Shown here in pieces: positions 33,273 to 42,349 of a stretch of 64,000 nucleotides of DNA. The notes under the pieces were generated by a model. The model did not search any database, was not told where the DNA came from, and saw only the letters and a program-made list of their open reading frames with translations. This DNA is from JAMXLJ01 sp036558745. GTDB taxonomy: Bacteria > Actinomycetota > Acidimicrobiia > IMCC26256 > JAMXLJ01. Position numbers and translations under genes: made by a program. The stretch is taken from the NCBI GenBank assembly GCA_036558745.1, contig DATBEZ010000091.1:1-64000 (forward strand), read 5' to 3'. Positions within the stretch are counted from its first letter, which is position 1. Every line of letters begins with the position of its first letter.

Positions 33273-33511
33273 GAGCGCCCAGCCCGTGAGCGTCGGGGGA
33301 GAGCCGTGCCAAGGCGCGCCACGATGCGATGAGCGCCCGCTGGCCTGGCAGCACGTTCATCGACGCTTGCGACGCGACCGTCATCGTTGTGTCGTCACGG
33401 CGCGCGTGGCGACCGTTACACCGGAGGTCAGATCGCGTGTAACGCCTCCCGCGTGCACCGTGACTGCGCTCTGGCACGCACGCGCCGCGCACATCTACCA
33501 GGAGGAGCGCC

Positions 33512-34801
33512 ATGGACCTGCTCGTGCAGGCGAACCTGCTGCAGGACATCCCGCGAGACGACGTGGACGCGGAGTACGACCGTCGGCGACTCGACGAGCT
33601 CGACGATCATCGGCTCGTCGAAGCCGTCGCAAGTGTCATCGGCGTGCCGCGAGATCGGTACACGGCTGGTGAGGACTCGTTCGTCCTCCACGCACCGCTC
33701 GAGCTGCTCGCTCGCGCCGCTCTTCTCCCGTACGTCGCGCCGGACGCTCGAACTGGCGCGCGCCGGCGCATTGTCGCGATCGCCGCACGCTACGAGGCGG
33801 CCGGACCGCCGGTCGGCGTACCACGCTCGGCATCGTTCGGCTCCACAGACGCTGCTGGTGGTGCGCTGATGGATGCCGTCGCGCGGGGCGAGCTCGATGA
33901 CGTCGACGCCATTGCCGCGTGGCTCGGTCGACGGGCGCGGCCCGATGAGCTCGCCCGACTCCTTGGCGACGCCGTGCTGCCCCTGCTCGGTGCCGCCGGG
34001 CACGCCAACATCTATCTCGCTCTCCTGACACGAACACAGCCGCGAGGTCTGGGCGACTCGATGTTGCGTCATCCTGTTCGGGAGCTCGCGAAGGAGCCGG
34101 GCCGTCACATCGCGCTCCCGCCGTTCAGGACCGCGGAGAGGGACGACTGGACCGTTGCTTCGCTGCTCGAAGCGCTCGCGCGCGTCGCCCCGATCGGTCC
34201 ACCCGATCCGCTCTTCATCGCGCCCATCGTCGAACGCGCTCAGAGCGGTGGCGCGTTCGACGCCTTCCTCGGCGATGACGGGTCGTTCGCGGCGCCGCGG
34301 GCGACACCGTTCGGGCTGCTCCGCTTTGCGGCCCAGACCATGCTCCAGGGCCCGCCGGTTCATGTCCCGTTCGGCTGGACGCATTGCCTCACGCTGGCCC
34401 AGGCTCCGCTGCTTCTCTCCGGCGTCGACCGGGCCCGGGCCACCTTCGTGGCCACCGCGTACCTCGCGTCACACTGGGCGGACCTCGGTTCGGGCCGCAT
34501 GGATCTCGCCTTTCAGCCCGGCCCGAGCCCGCTCGAGCTCGACGAAGCGCTCGTCGTCTCGCCTGGTGCCGCTGCCGCCGCTGCGTGGCACGCGCCGTCG
34601 GCGTCCGCCGTCGCGTCGACCCTCGCCACGCGCGCGTTGCTGAACCGCGACGCCCACCGCGTGAAGTACACGCTCGCGTGTTTCGACGCGGTCGCAACCG
34701 ACCCCGGGCACGCGCCGCTGTACCTGGCCGCCGCGGCGTACCTCTCGGCGTGGTGGGACACGGCGGCAGGCGACACCCGTGAGTTCACCGGGAGCGCGTA
34801 A
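33512..34801 (+). CDS. Conserved hypothetical protein, mostly helical
   Basis: A 429-residue soluble protein with a good ribosome binding site (GGAGGAGCGCC before the ATG). Segments that look conserved are HANIYLALLTRTQPRGLGDS, HVPFGWTHCLTLAQAPLLLS, FVATAYLASHWADL and HRVKYTLACFDAV. It is helical and His-containing; a distant relation to questin-oxidase-like proteins crossed my mind but is unproven. It is monocistronic. Confidence 0.72.
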   Translation: MDLLVQANLLQDIPRDDVDAEYDRRRLDELDDHRLVEAVASVIGVPRDRYTAGEDSFVLHAPLELLARAALLPYVAPDARTGARRRIVAIAARYEAAGPPVGVPRSASFGSTDAAGGALMDAVARGELDDVDAIAAWLGRRARPDELARLLGDAVLPLLGAAGHANIYLALLTRTQPRGLGDSMLRHPVRELAKEPGRHIALPPFRTAERDDWTVASLLEALARVAPIGPPDPLFIAPIVERAQSGGAFDAFLGDDGSFAAPRATPFGLLRFAAQTMLQGPPVHVPFGWTHCLTLAQAPLLLSGVDRARATFVATAYLASHWADLGSGRMDLAFQPGPSPLELDEALVVSPGAAAAAAWHAPSASAVASTLATRALLNRDAHRVKYTLACFDAVATDPGHAPLYLAAAAYLSAWWDTAAGDTREFTGSA

Positions 34802-34850
34802 CGACCGGCCTCGCTCGTGAGACCGCATCGCCATGACCGACGAGGTCGAC

Positions 34851-35011
34851 GTCAGCTGGTTCTCGGTGGCGGCGCGATCGGCGCCGGCCGGCGCACGGCT
34901 TCCGACGCCCCGGGGGTCAGCGTCGTGACCGTCGTCGGGCCGGGCGACCGCCTGGTGCCACGCGAAGAGCCGTTCGCGGCCGACGTCCGGCCGGTCGAGG
35001 CCTACGGCCTC
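34851..35011 (+). pseudogene. Pyridine nucleotide-disulfide oxidoreductase remnant
   Basis: A short frame reads LVLGGGAIGAGRRTASDAPG, then VSVVTVVGPGDRLVPREEPF and AADVRP. This is the NAD-binding GxGxxG region and following strand of a mercuric reductase/lipoamide dehydrogenase-type flavoprotein. The rest of the protein is absent on both sides. It is a ~50-codon relic upstream of the antiporter gene. Confidence 0.6.
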
Positions 35012-35034
35012 CAACGACAACGGGGTGGGTCGAG

Positions 35035-36237
35035 ATGGAGCATCTGTCGTTCGGTGGCGTGTTCGTCGTCGCTCTGATCGCCGTCGCTGCGCCGATCCTC
35101 GTCGCTGCCCTCCGGCTCAAGATTCCCGCACCGGTCATCGAGATCCTCGCCGGCATTCTCGTGGGACCCTCGGTCCTCGCCTGGGTCCACATCGACGCAC
35201 CGATCAGCGTGCTGGCGCTCGTGGGCGTCACATTCCTGCTGTTCCTCGCGGGGCTCGAGATCGATCTCGAGCGCCTGCGCGGCCCGGTGTTGCGCGTCGC
35301 GCTCATCGGGTACGTCCTGACGCTCGTACTCGGTGTCGCCGTCGGGCTCGGTGCGCACGCAGCAGGGCTCATCCGCAACCCACTGCTCCTCGCGGTAGCG
35401 CTCAGCGCGACCTCGCTCGGCCTCGTCGTGCCGGTGCTCAAGGATGCCGGTCAGACGGACGGGCCCGTCGGTCATTACACGATCGCGGGCGCAACGGTCG
35501 CCGACTTCGCCGCAGTGCTCCTGCTCTCCCTTCTGTTCTCGGAGTCGAAGGGTGGTGCGGCGAGCAAGGTCTTCATGTTCGCGATGTTCATCGCGGTCGT
35601 TCTCGCGGTCGCGCTGACGCTTGGTCGCGCAGGGCGCATCATGCGCTTCGACGCCCTCATCACTCGGCTCCAGGACACGACGGCGGAGATCAGGGTGCGC
35701 ATCGCCGTTGCGCTCCTCGTCGGCTTCGTCGCGCTGGCCGAGCGAGTGGGTCTCGAGACGATCCTGGGCGCGTTCCTCGCAGGCGCCGTGCTCAATCTCG
35801 TCGATCGGGACACGATGTCGCACCCGCGGTTCCGCGCGAAGCTCGACGCTGTCGGTTACGGGTTCGTAATCCCGTTCTTCTTCGTCGCGAGCGGGATCAT
35901 GCTCGACCTCCGGGGTGTGTTCTCGAGTACGTCGGGCGTCGTCCGCATCCCGGTGTTCCTCGTCGCGTTGCTCGTCGTGCGAGCCGTTCCTGCCGTCTTG
36001 TACAGGCGCGCGACCGGTACGCGTGGCGCAGTGGCTGCGGGCCTCCTGCAGGCGACGACGCTGCCCTTCCTGGTGACCGCCACGGCGATCGGTGTCTCGA
36101 TCGGAGCGCTCAGCGCGGTGACGGGCGCCGCGCTCGTCTGCGCGGGTCTCTTGTCCGTCGTGATCTTTCCGGGGATCGCGCTCGCGTTGTTGCGAGGGCA
36201 ACACGCAGGGCAAGCGGTCGTCGGCGCGCCCGCGTAG
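35035..36237 (+). CDS. CPA2-family cation/proton antiporter
   Basis: A 400-residue membrane protein with about twelve helices. CPA2 hallmarks are IPAPVIEILAGILVGPSVLA, VTFLLFLAGLEIDLERLRGP, GATVADFAAVLLLSLLF and ETILGAFLAGAVLNLVD. It exchanges Na+ or K+ for protons. There is no C-terminal RCK/TrkA domain, so nucleotide regulation is not expected. The ATG at 35035 is the natural start of the first helix. Confidence 0.9.
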   Translation: MEHLSFGGVFVVALIAVAAPILVAALRLKIPAPVIEILAGILVGPSVLAWVHIDAPISVLALVGVTFLLFLAGLEIDLERLRGPVLRVALIGYVLTLVLGVAVGLGAHAAGLIRNPLLLAVALSATSLGLVVPVLKDAGQTDGPVGHYTIAGATVADFAAVLLLSLLFSESKGGAASKVFMFAMFIAVVLAVALTLGRAGRIMRFDALITRLQDTTAEIRVRIAVALLVGFVALAERVGLETILGAFLAGAVLNLVDRDTMSHPRFRAKLDAVGYGFVIPFFFVASGIMLDLRGVFSSTSGVVRIPVFLVALLVVRAVPAVLYRRATGTRGAVAAGLLQATTLPFLVTATAIGVSIGALSAVTGAALVCAGLLSVVIFPGIALALLRGQHAGQAVVGAPA

Positions 36238-36280
36238 CGTGCGCGTTGTAACGCTCTACCGCCCGAGCGGGACTGGCCGG

Positions 36281-36766
36281 CCTGGACCGACACGGCCACG
36301 GTCACCAGACGATCGCGGGCGATCTTCTCGTCCTTGCGGGCTCGGCAACCTCGGCGAGCTACCTCGTCGTCGCGCGCAGGCTGCCGTCCGCAGACGACAC
36401 GTTGACCGGCACCGCCTTTCAGCTCCTCGCCGCGTCGAGCGTCGCGGTGGCGTTCGCGCCGCGAGCTGGAGCACGCGCGGTTCGAGCCTGCCCGTAGCGT
36501 CGGCGGGCCATCTCGGCGTTGGGATCGCCGCCGGAGTCATCGGCATCGAGATTCCGTTCTTCTTGCTCAACCGCGCGCTCGAACGTGTGCAGGCGTCGAC
36601 CGCCGCACTCATCCTCAACCTCGTGCCAGTCTTCGCCGTCGCGACTGCCGCCACCTTCCTCATGGAACCGCTGATGGCCGGGACGCTCGCGGGCGGTGCG
36701 CTGATCCTCCTCGGTCTGACCGTCCTCAGCCGCGCGTCCGAGTCCGTTGCAGCGGCCGCCTCGTAG
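36281..36766 (+). pseudogene. EamA/DMT transporter remnant, frameshifted
   Basis: Two frames together make the second half of an EamA drug/metabolite transporter. The first reads HQTIAGDLLVLAGSATSASY, LVVARRLPSADD up to about 36470; the second continues with LGVGIAAGVIGIEIPFFLLN, then RALERVQASTAALILNLVPV and AGGALILLGLTVLSR to the stop at 36766. The N-terminal five helices are missing. A truncated and frameshifted relic. Confidence 0.7.
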
Positions 36767-37209
36767 GCGGACCTCCCGAGCTTGCGCTCCCGGTCCCAAC
36801 CGCGCCCGTCACGCCGGACCGTGGAACCACCTGTCGAGGAATGGCGCAACCGACGGGCGGATACCTCGGGAAGCGATGTAACCTGCGTACGCGCCCCGGA
36901 CGGATCTGCCCACGGCTGGCGGGCGCTGCACCGGTTCGGCTCCTTCCGCCCTCGGAGCGGGCCGGTGCGCGGCGGCACCTCGACATGAGCGACCCGTGCG
37001 CAGCCGAAGCTCATGCCGGTCGGGCGCTTCGAGGCCGGGCTCGGCGCGGGAGCTGCAGGCCCGCGAGCAGGGCGTTGGACGGCTCGGGGACGACGTTGCC
37101 CGTGCTCGAGTCGCGCGGCGCGTTCTCCGTCATCAGCAAGCAGCCGGTCGACGCATGGCTCGCGCCGAGCGGTGACGAGCGAGGCGCCCGCGAGACGAGC
37201 CGATGAGCT
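36767..37209. other. No recognisable gene
   Basis: No frame between the EamA remnant and the TetR gene shows a domain. A short plus-strand frame ending at 37206 contains GTTLPVLESRGAFSVISKQP, which could be the tail of a lost gene, but I cannot assign it. Confidence 0.45.
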
Positions 37210-37803
37210 CTAGGCGGCGAGCCCGTCGAGGAGCGTGGCGAGGGCGGTGCGGATGTTCGGCCACTGGAACGCCGAGGGGTCGATCGCTCGGTGGAGCGTG
37301 AGCCCGTCGGCGAGGGCGACGAGGATGGCGGCCGTCGCGTTCGCCGGTGTTTCGACGAGCTCGCCCGAGTCGATGCCCGACGCGATCCAGTCACGGAGCT
37401 GGCGTCGACGTTCCCGGATGTCGGCGACGAGACCTTCGGTGATCGCCGGGTCGCTGAGGGTTTCGGACCAGAGCCCTGCCCGGAGCTGAACGCCGCCGGG
37501 CTCCTCGGCCTCCCGGAGCAGGCTCTGGACGTAGCGCCGAGTCCGTTCGAGCTGTGAATCGTTGCGTTCGGTGACCGTGTTGATGAGAGCGCCGACGCGC
37601 GACGCGTCGTCCTCCAGGACCGCGACGAGCAGCTCTGACTTGGTCTGGAAGTGGGAGTAGAAGGCGCCCTTCGAGAGCCCGGCCTCCATGCACACGTTGT
37701 CCACCGTCAAGTTGCGGTAGCCGTCGCGGGCGACACACCGGCGCGCCGCTTCGACGAACTCCTGTCGGCGGGCGACACGGTCCTCTGCGGCCATCTTCGG
37801 CAT
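37210..37803 (-). CDS. TetR-family regulator
   Basis: A 197-residue TetR protein with an N-terminal HTH (FVEAARRCVARDGYRNLTVD, NVCMEAGLSKGAFYSHFQTK, SELLVAVLEDD) and a C-terminal ligand domain ending ALATLLDGLAA. ATG at 37803 has GGGAG upstream. It is divergent from a zinc-ribbon protein/ClC operon and a palindromic operator lies between them, so local control is likely. Confidence 0.9.
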   Translation of the reverse strand: MPKMAAEDRVARRQEFVEAARRCVARDGYRNLTVDNVCMEAGLSKGAFYSHFQTKSELLVAVLEDDASRVGALINTVTERNDSQLERTRRYVQSLLREAEEPGGVQLRAGLWSETLSDPAITEGLVADIRERRRQLRDWIASGIDSGELVETPANATAAILVALADGLTLHRAIDPSAFQWPNIRTALATLLDGLAA

Positions 37804-37862
37804 TTGATCTCCCGTTTGGAGTTCTGGCCGCGTGCAGCGTACCGGCTCAGGGGCTAGAATAG

Positions 37863-37880
37863 AAACCAACTAGTTCGTTT
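37863..37880. promoter_or_regulatory. Palindromic operator, TetR type
   Basis: AAACCAACTAGTTCGTTT is an 18-bp inverted repeat with one mismatched pair, centred on AACTAGTT (37868-37875). It sits between the TetR start and the ribosome binding site at 37889-37896. Sites of this spacing are typical for TetR-family dimers. Confidence 0.62.
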
Positions 37881-37903
37881 ATTTGGCCGGAGGAGGTCGC
37901 CAC

Positions 37904-38167
37904 GTGGCCCAGGACTTCTCAGCTGCATCGTCGGGCCTTCCACCCGGCGGCCCGGATGCGACGGTCGCGGAGCGGTACGGGTTCGTGTGCAAGCGGTGTC
38001 GTCACGCCTGGTCGTGGAGCTATCGCGTCCGACGGCAGGGATATCCCGGCTGCTCGATGATCGAGACCTTCTCGCGCGACGGTGTGGCGTGCAGCCCACC
38101 GTGGTCCACGCCCCGGTGCCCGGCGTGCGGTGGGCTCCGGGTCGCGTTGCGCGGACGTGAGGCGTGA
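37904..38167 (+). CDS. Small zinc-ribbon-like protein
   Basis: An 87-residue protein with GFVCKRCRHAWSWSYRVRRQ near the middle and PRCPACGGLRVALRG at the end. The two CxxC pairs form a zinc-ribbon-like unit. Function is unknown; the aromatic WSWSYRV strand suggests nucleic acid or protein binding. GTG at 37904 is preceded by GGAGGAGG. Its stop overlaps the next small gene (GTGA), making a three-gene operon with the ClC channel. Confidence 0.7.
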   Translation: MAQDFSAASSGLPPGGPDATVAERYGFVCKRCRHAWSWSYRVRRQGYPGCSMIETFSRDGVACSPPWSTPRCPACGGLRVALRGREA

Positions 38168-38394
38168 ATGACGACGGCGAGAGCGAGGATCTCTTCGCCG
38201 AGTTCACGCGACTGCGTCGCGAGCTGAGCCGCCTGAGAGCGCGTGCCGCCGCGGGGACGCTGGACGGCAAGGGGCGGGCGCGGCTCCGGTTCGTCCAGAT
38301 CCGCGCGGATACGTGTGTCGAGCGGCTGCGTGCGCGTCGACGGCGACGTTCGCTGCCCGCGTCCGAGAGGTCAGCGGGTCGGCGGTCTCAGTGA
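38164..38394 (+). CDS. Small charged helical protein
   Basis: A 76-residue protein (NDDGESEDLFAEFTRLRREL, SRLRARAAAG, RLRFVQIRADTCVERLRARR) that looks like two charged helices. It has no recognised family. GTGA overlaps on both sides, with the zinc-ribbon gene and the ClC gene, are the main support. Confidence 0.6.
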   Translation: MNDDGESEDLFAEFTRLRRELSRLRARAAAGTLDGKGRARLRFVQIRADTCVERLRARRRRRSLPASERSAGRRSQ

Positions 38395-40070
38395 GCGATC
38401 CGTGGCGCGGGCGCATCCGCGAGTTGAGGTGGTTGGGCGAGGCGCGCGACCGCTGGCACCGGGTGCTCGTGCTGGCAGCGCTCACGGGAGCGACGACCGG
38501 GTTGTCCGTCGCGGGCTTCGAGTGGATCACGTCCCAGGTGCTGCTCGATCACACGGAGCGTCTCCCGCACCCGCTGCTCGCCGTGGTCCCGGCCGTCGGG
38601 CTTATCGTGGCCGCGCTGGCACTTCGCTGGATCGGGCGCGGCGCGACGCCGTCGACGTCCGACGAGTACCTGCACGTGTACCACGATGGCCACCTCCGCC
38701 TCGATCTGTCCCAGGCGCCCGGCAAGGTGGCCGGCTCGATCGCGACGCTCGGGTCCGGCGGCGCGATGGGGTTCGAGGGGCCCTCCATCTATCTCGGAGC
38801 GGTCGCGGGTTCCTGGTTCCAGCGCCGGTTCAGCCGGTACTTCTCGCGCGACGACGGGAAGATGCTGCTCGTGGCCGGGGCGGCCGCAGGTGTGGCCGCG
38901 ATCTTCAAAGCCCCGGCGACGGGTGCGCTCTTTGCGCTCGAGGTGCCGTACCAGGAGGACACTGCGGCGCACGCGTTGCTCCCAGCGCTCGTGGCATCCG
39001 CGGTGTCGTACCTCGTCTTCGTCACCTTTCACGGGACGACGCCACTGTTCGCGATCACGGGAGAGCCTCGCTTCGACGCGACCGACCTGCTCGGCGCGAT
39101 CGGGCTCGGCCTCCTCGCTGGGCTCGGCGCGCGCGGGTTCGTCTCGTTGCTGCGAGCGGCGAAGGGATGGTCGGCGCGCGCATCGACCGTCCCGCGCATC
39201 GTGGTCGGCGGATCCGGGCTCGTCGCCGTCACGGTCGCCGGACTGGTCGCCTTCCACGGCGTTCCCCTGACCATCGGGCCCGGCTACCGCGCGATCCAGT
39301 GGTCGCTCGGCAATCGCACGCTCCTGCTCCTCCTCCTGCTGTTCGTGCTCCACGCCCTCGCCACGGCTTCGACGATCGCGGGCGGCGGTGCGGGCGGCAC
39401 GTTCATCCCGCTCGTGGTCCAGGGCTGGCTGCTCGGACGCGTCATCAGCCGAGCCGTCGGCAGCACGACGTCGCTGTTCCCGGTCATCGGCGCGGCCGCG
39501 TTCCTCGGGGCCGGCTACCGCACGCCGATCGCAGCCGTGGTGTTCGTCGCCGAGGCCACCGGACGTCCCGGTTTCATCGTTCCTGGTCTCGTCGCGACTG
39601 CGATCGCCCAGCTCGTCATGGGCCGCCGGTCGATCACGCCGTACCAGCGGCCACGACGTCCGGGTCTGCTCGAACGTCGTTTCGAGCTGCCGGTGACCGC
39701 GGCGCTCGTACCCGATCCCCAGTTCTGCGCTCCCGACGCGACGATCGAGGAGCTCATCGACCGACATTTCCTCACCGACCGGTCGACTTCGGTCCCCGTG
39801 CTCGACGCCGACGAGTACCTCGGCATGGTCGTACTGGCCGACGCGATGGCCGTCGAGATCGACGCGCGCGCGTCGACGACGGCCAGACAGATCCTCCGCA
39901 CCGATGCCGCGACGGCACGGCCGACGTGGAACCTTCGTCAGACCCTGCGCGCCATGGAGAACGCCGGCGTCGACCGCCTCACCGTTCTTGACGGTGACCG
40001 CCTCGTCGGGATCGTCACCGCGGCCGAGATCGTACGCGTGGACGAGATTCTCGGCCCGAGCGATGCGTGA
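38391..40070 (+). CDS. ClC-family chloride channel with CBS domains
   Basis: A 559-residue protein. The ClC core (about 20-430) has GSGGAMGFEGPSIYLGAVAG (selectivity region GxxxP and GxEGP variants), AAAGVAAIFKAPATGALFAL and GGGAGGTFIPLVVQGWLLG. The C-terminus (about 440-559) is a CBS pair (LIDRHFLTDRSTSVPVLDAD; NAGVDRLTVLDGDRLVGIV) that may bind adenosine nucleotides. It would transport Cl- or exchange Cl-/H+. GTG at 38391 overlaps the upstream stop. Confidence 0.9.
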   Translation: MSDPWRGRIRELRWLGEARDRWHRVLVLAALTGATTGLSVAGFEWITSQVLLDHTERLPHPLLAVVPAVGLIVAALALRWIGRGATPSTSDEYLHVYHDGHLRLDLSQAPGKVAGSIATLGSGGAMGFEGPSIYLGAVAGSWFQRRFSRYFSRDDGKMLLVAGAAAGVAAIFKAPATGALFALEVPYQEDTAAHALLPALVASAVSYLVFVTFHGTTPLFAITGEPRFDATDLLGAIGLGLLAGLGARGFVSLLRAAKGWSARASTVPRIVVGGSGLVAVTVAGLVAFHGVPLTIGPGYRAIQWSLGNRTLLLLLLLFVLHALATASTIAGGGAGGTFIPLVVQGWLLGRVISRAVGSTTSLFPVIGAAAFLGAGYRTPIAAVVFVAEATGRPGFIVPGLVATAIAQLVMGRRSITPYQRPRRPGLLERRFELPVTAALVPDPQFCAPDATIEELIDRHFLTDRSTSVPVLDADEYLGMVVLADAMAVEIDARASTTARQILRTDAATARPTWNLRQTLRAMENAGVDRLTVLDGDRLVGIVTAAEIVRVDEILGPSDA

Positions 40071-40272
40071 GTGAACGGTTCAGCGACGCAGCGCCGTGAC
40101 CGAACTGATACACGCAGTCGCGACAAGCGCGGTTTGCCTCGGTGACCGTCGGGCCCACCGCGATGCGAGGCCGTCCCTGCCCCTTGCCTCACCCGGACGG
40201 AATGGCCCGCGGCTCCATCTCCCCCGAAGGGCCGGGGTCGTTCCGACCGGCATGGCACCCAGAGGTGGAACC

Positions 40273-40383
40273 GTGCGCGTTCGACATGTGCTGGAGTATC
40301 TGATCGAGATCGGAATCGTGCTCGGAGCTGTCGCGCTCGCATCAGCTCTGAGCGATGCGATCGCTCACGTCGCGTCGGGATGA
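40273..40383 (+). CDS. Possible single-helix membrane peptide
   Basis: A 36-residue frame with GTG start and a GAGGTGG seven bases upstream, encoding VRHVLEYLIEIGIVLGAVAL then ASALSDAIAHVASG. One hydrophobic helix spans most of it. Short membrane peptides are plausible but unproven here. Confidence 0.4.
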   Translation: MRVRHVLEYLIEIGIVLGAVALASALSDAIAHVASG

Positions 40384-40389
40384 GCGATC
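40359..40389. terminator. Hairpin between convergent genes
   Basis: GATCGCTCA (40359-40367) pairs with TGAGCGATC (40381-40389), a perfect 9-bp stem with a 13-base loop, between the peptide gene and the convergent nhaA. No U-run is present, so termination is only a suggestion. Confidence 0.35.
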
Positions 40390-40400
40390 ACTCCCGATCT

Positions 40401-41594
40401 CTACGGCAGAGCGCGCCGCTTCATCGGGGACGGCCCCGTTGCCGAGAGTCGTAGGACACCCGCGCCGAGCGCGCCCGAGAGGCACGATGCCGCGAGCACC
40501 GCGATGGTCGCGTCTCGCAACGTCTGTCCATCGGTGAACGCGAGCTGCGCGACGAAGAGCGAGACGGTGAATCCGATCCCGGCGAGCATCCCTGCCGCAA
40601 CGAGGTGTCTGCGTGACATCCCGTTCGGGAGCCGCAGCCCGAACGCCGTCGCGAGCAGCGCGGCGCCGACGACGCCGAGCGGCTTTCCGACCACGAGACC
40701 CGCGCCGATCCCGAGCGCGACGCGCGACGTTCCAGCGCTACGGACCATGTCGGTCCCGAGCGCGATGCCGGTGTTCGCCAGGGCGAAGATCGGCACGATG
40801 AGGTAGCTGCTCACCGGCTGCAGTCGACGCTCAAGCGACTCCAGAACCGGGCGACCCCGGACATCGCCGGCCGGCGTCGCGAAGGCCAGCGCAACGCCTG
40901 CGATGGTGGCGTGCACCCCGCTCGCGTAGGTAGCGAGCCATACGCCGAGGGCGAGGGGGACGTACGCCAGTGGCCACACGACGACGCGGCGGAGCAGGAC
41001 GATCACGGCGAGTCCGCCTGCAGCGAGCAGCAGCCAGAGCAGGTCGAGGTTCGTCGAGTAGAAGACCGCGATGACGGCGACCGCGCCGACGTCGTCGACA
41101 ACTGCGAGTGTCAACAGGAACAGACGCAATGAGCGTGGTGCATGGCGGCTCAGAAGGGCGACGACACCGATCGCGAGCGCGATGTCGGTTGCCATCGGGA
41201 CCGCCCAGCCGCGCGGTGCGCCGCCGTCGACGTTGACCGCCAGGAAGACCAAGGGCGGCACGATCATCCCGCCCGCCGCGGCGACGGCAGGAAGCGCGGC
41301 GGTACGCGGGTCATGGAGCTCGCCCCGTACGAGCTCGCGCTTGATCTCGAGACCGACGACGAAGAAGAACAGGGCCATGAGCGCGTCGTTCGTCCAGTGA
41401 CGCAGATCCTGGCTGATCGACGTGTCGCCCCAGCCGATCCGTAAGGTCGAGTCCCACAGGTCCTGGTACGACTCGGACCACGGGGAGTTCGCCCAGCACA
41501 GGGCGACGGCAACGCCCACAATCAGCAGCGAGCTGCCGGCGGCATCGCGGTTGAAGCGCTCGGTCAGCGGGACGCGGCGCCGAGTCGGTGTCAC
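40401..41594 (-). CDS. nhaA: NhaA Na+/H+ antiporter
   Basis: A 397-residue NhaA antiporter with about twelve helices. Diagnostic parts are NDALMALFFFVVGLEIKREL, GWAVPMATDIALAIGVVALL, the paired ion-binding Asp in LAVVDDVGAVAVI and ANTGIALGTD. It expels Na+ in exchange for protons at alkaline pH. The start is GTG. It stands alone. Confidence 0.94.
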   Translation of the reverse strand: MTPTRRRVPLTERFNRDAAGSSLLIVGVAVALCWANSPWSESYQDLWDSTLRIGWGDTSISQDLRHWTNDALMALFFFVVGLEIKRELVRGELHDPRTAALPAVAAAGGMIVPPLVFLAVNVDGGAPRGWAVPMATDIALAIGVVALLSRHAPRSLRLFLLTLAVVDDVGAVAVIAVFYSTNLDLLWLLLAAGGLAVIVLLRRVVVWPLAYVPLALGVWLATYASGVHATIAGVALAFATPAGDVRGRPVLESLERRLQPVSSYLIVPIFALANTGIALGTDMVRSAGTSRVALGIGAGLVVGKPLGVVGAALLATAFGLRLPNGMSRRHLVAAGMLAGIGFTVSLFVAQLAFTDGQTLRDATIAVLAASCLSGALGAGVLRLSATGPSPMKRRALP

Positions 41595-41642
41595 GGTGCA
41601 CCTACCGAGTGTCTGGACGTCAGGGCGAGGACAGCGTCTCTC

Positions 41643-42307
41643 GTGCCGACCAGACTTCCCGGCTCACCAAGGACCCAAATTACATCGTGGGTCGCCAACG
41701 ATCAGCGCGCGCCGCGTGTCGCCTGCGAATTCCGCGTCGCTGCGTGCAAACGGTCTACGACACGACGCCCTCCCAGTCGCGCACAGGCTGGTTCACGGTC
41801 GGCGGCACGAGCCTCGCCACGCCGATGTGGGCGGCGCGTGCTGCCGATGCCGGCGGAGTGCTCGACGCGAGCACGATCTACGGAGGGGTCCTGCCGTTGC
41901 GCGACATCACGAGTGGCAACAACGGCGCACCGTGTCTCGTCGCGCTTCGAGCTGTGCTCAGGGCGCGGCAGCGGGACCGGCACGAGCTACGCGACGGATT
42001 GGGCCGCCTCGGATGTGCCGCGCCTGCAGCAGAGCGCGACGTACCTCGCGACGGCACCGGACCAGGTCCAGAAGCTCGGCGTGCAGCTCATCGCGTACCT
42101 CCTCGCGCAGAACCCACCTCCGGGCACCACGCCGCTCGTCCCGCCGCCCGACACCACCGGAACCGTCAGCTTCACCAGTGCATGGGCGTCCAACGAGCGC
42201 GGCGCGCTCGGGACCGTGATGCACCAGTACGCACTGCCGGCACCGGCAGGCGCCCAGAAGCTGGCCCCCAGTTCATCGACTTCCTGCTCGCGCTCGCAGG
42301 TCACTGA
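41643..42307 (+). pseudogene. Sedolisin-like (S53) peptidase remnant and frameshifted tail
   Basis: About 41748-41960 reads QTVYDTTPS, GWFTVGGTSLATPMWAARAA (Ser-nucleophile motif GTSxATP), and DITSGNNGAPCLV, the end of a sedolisin/subtilase catalytic domain. The frame then shifts to ELCSGRGSGTGTSYATDW. A further section, QVQKLGVQLIAYLLAQNPPP to QFIDFLLALAGH, spans at least one more shift. The catalytic Glu/Asp and prodomain are missing. It is a decayed secreted peptidase. Confidence 0.62.
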
Positions 42308-42349
42308 CCCACGGGTTCCCGGAGTCTGCATGCCCTGTGCAGGCGGCGT

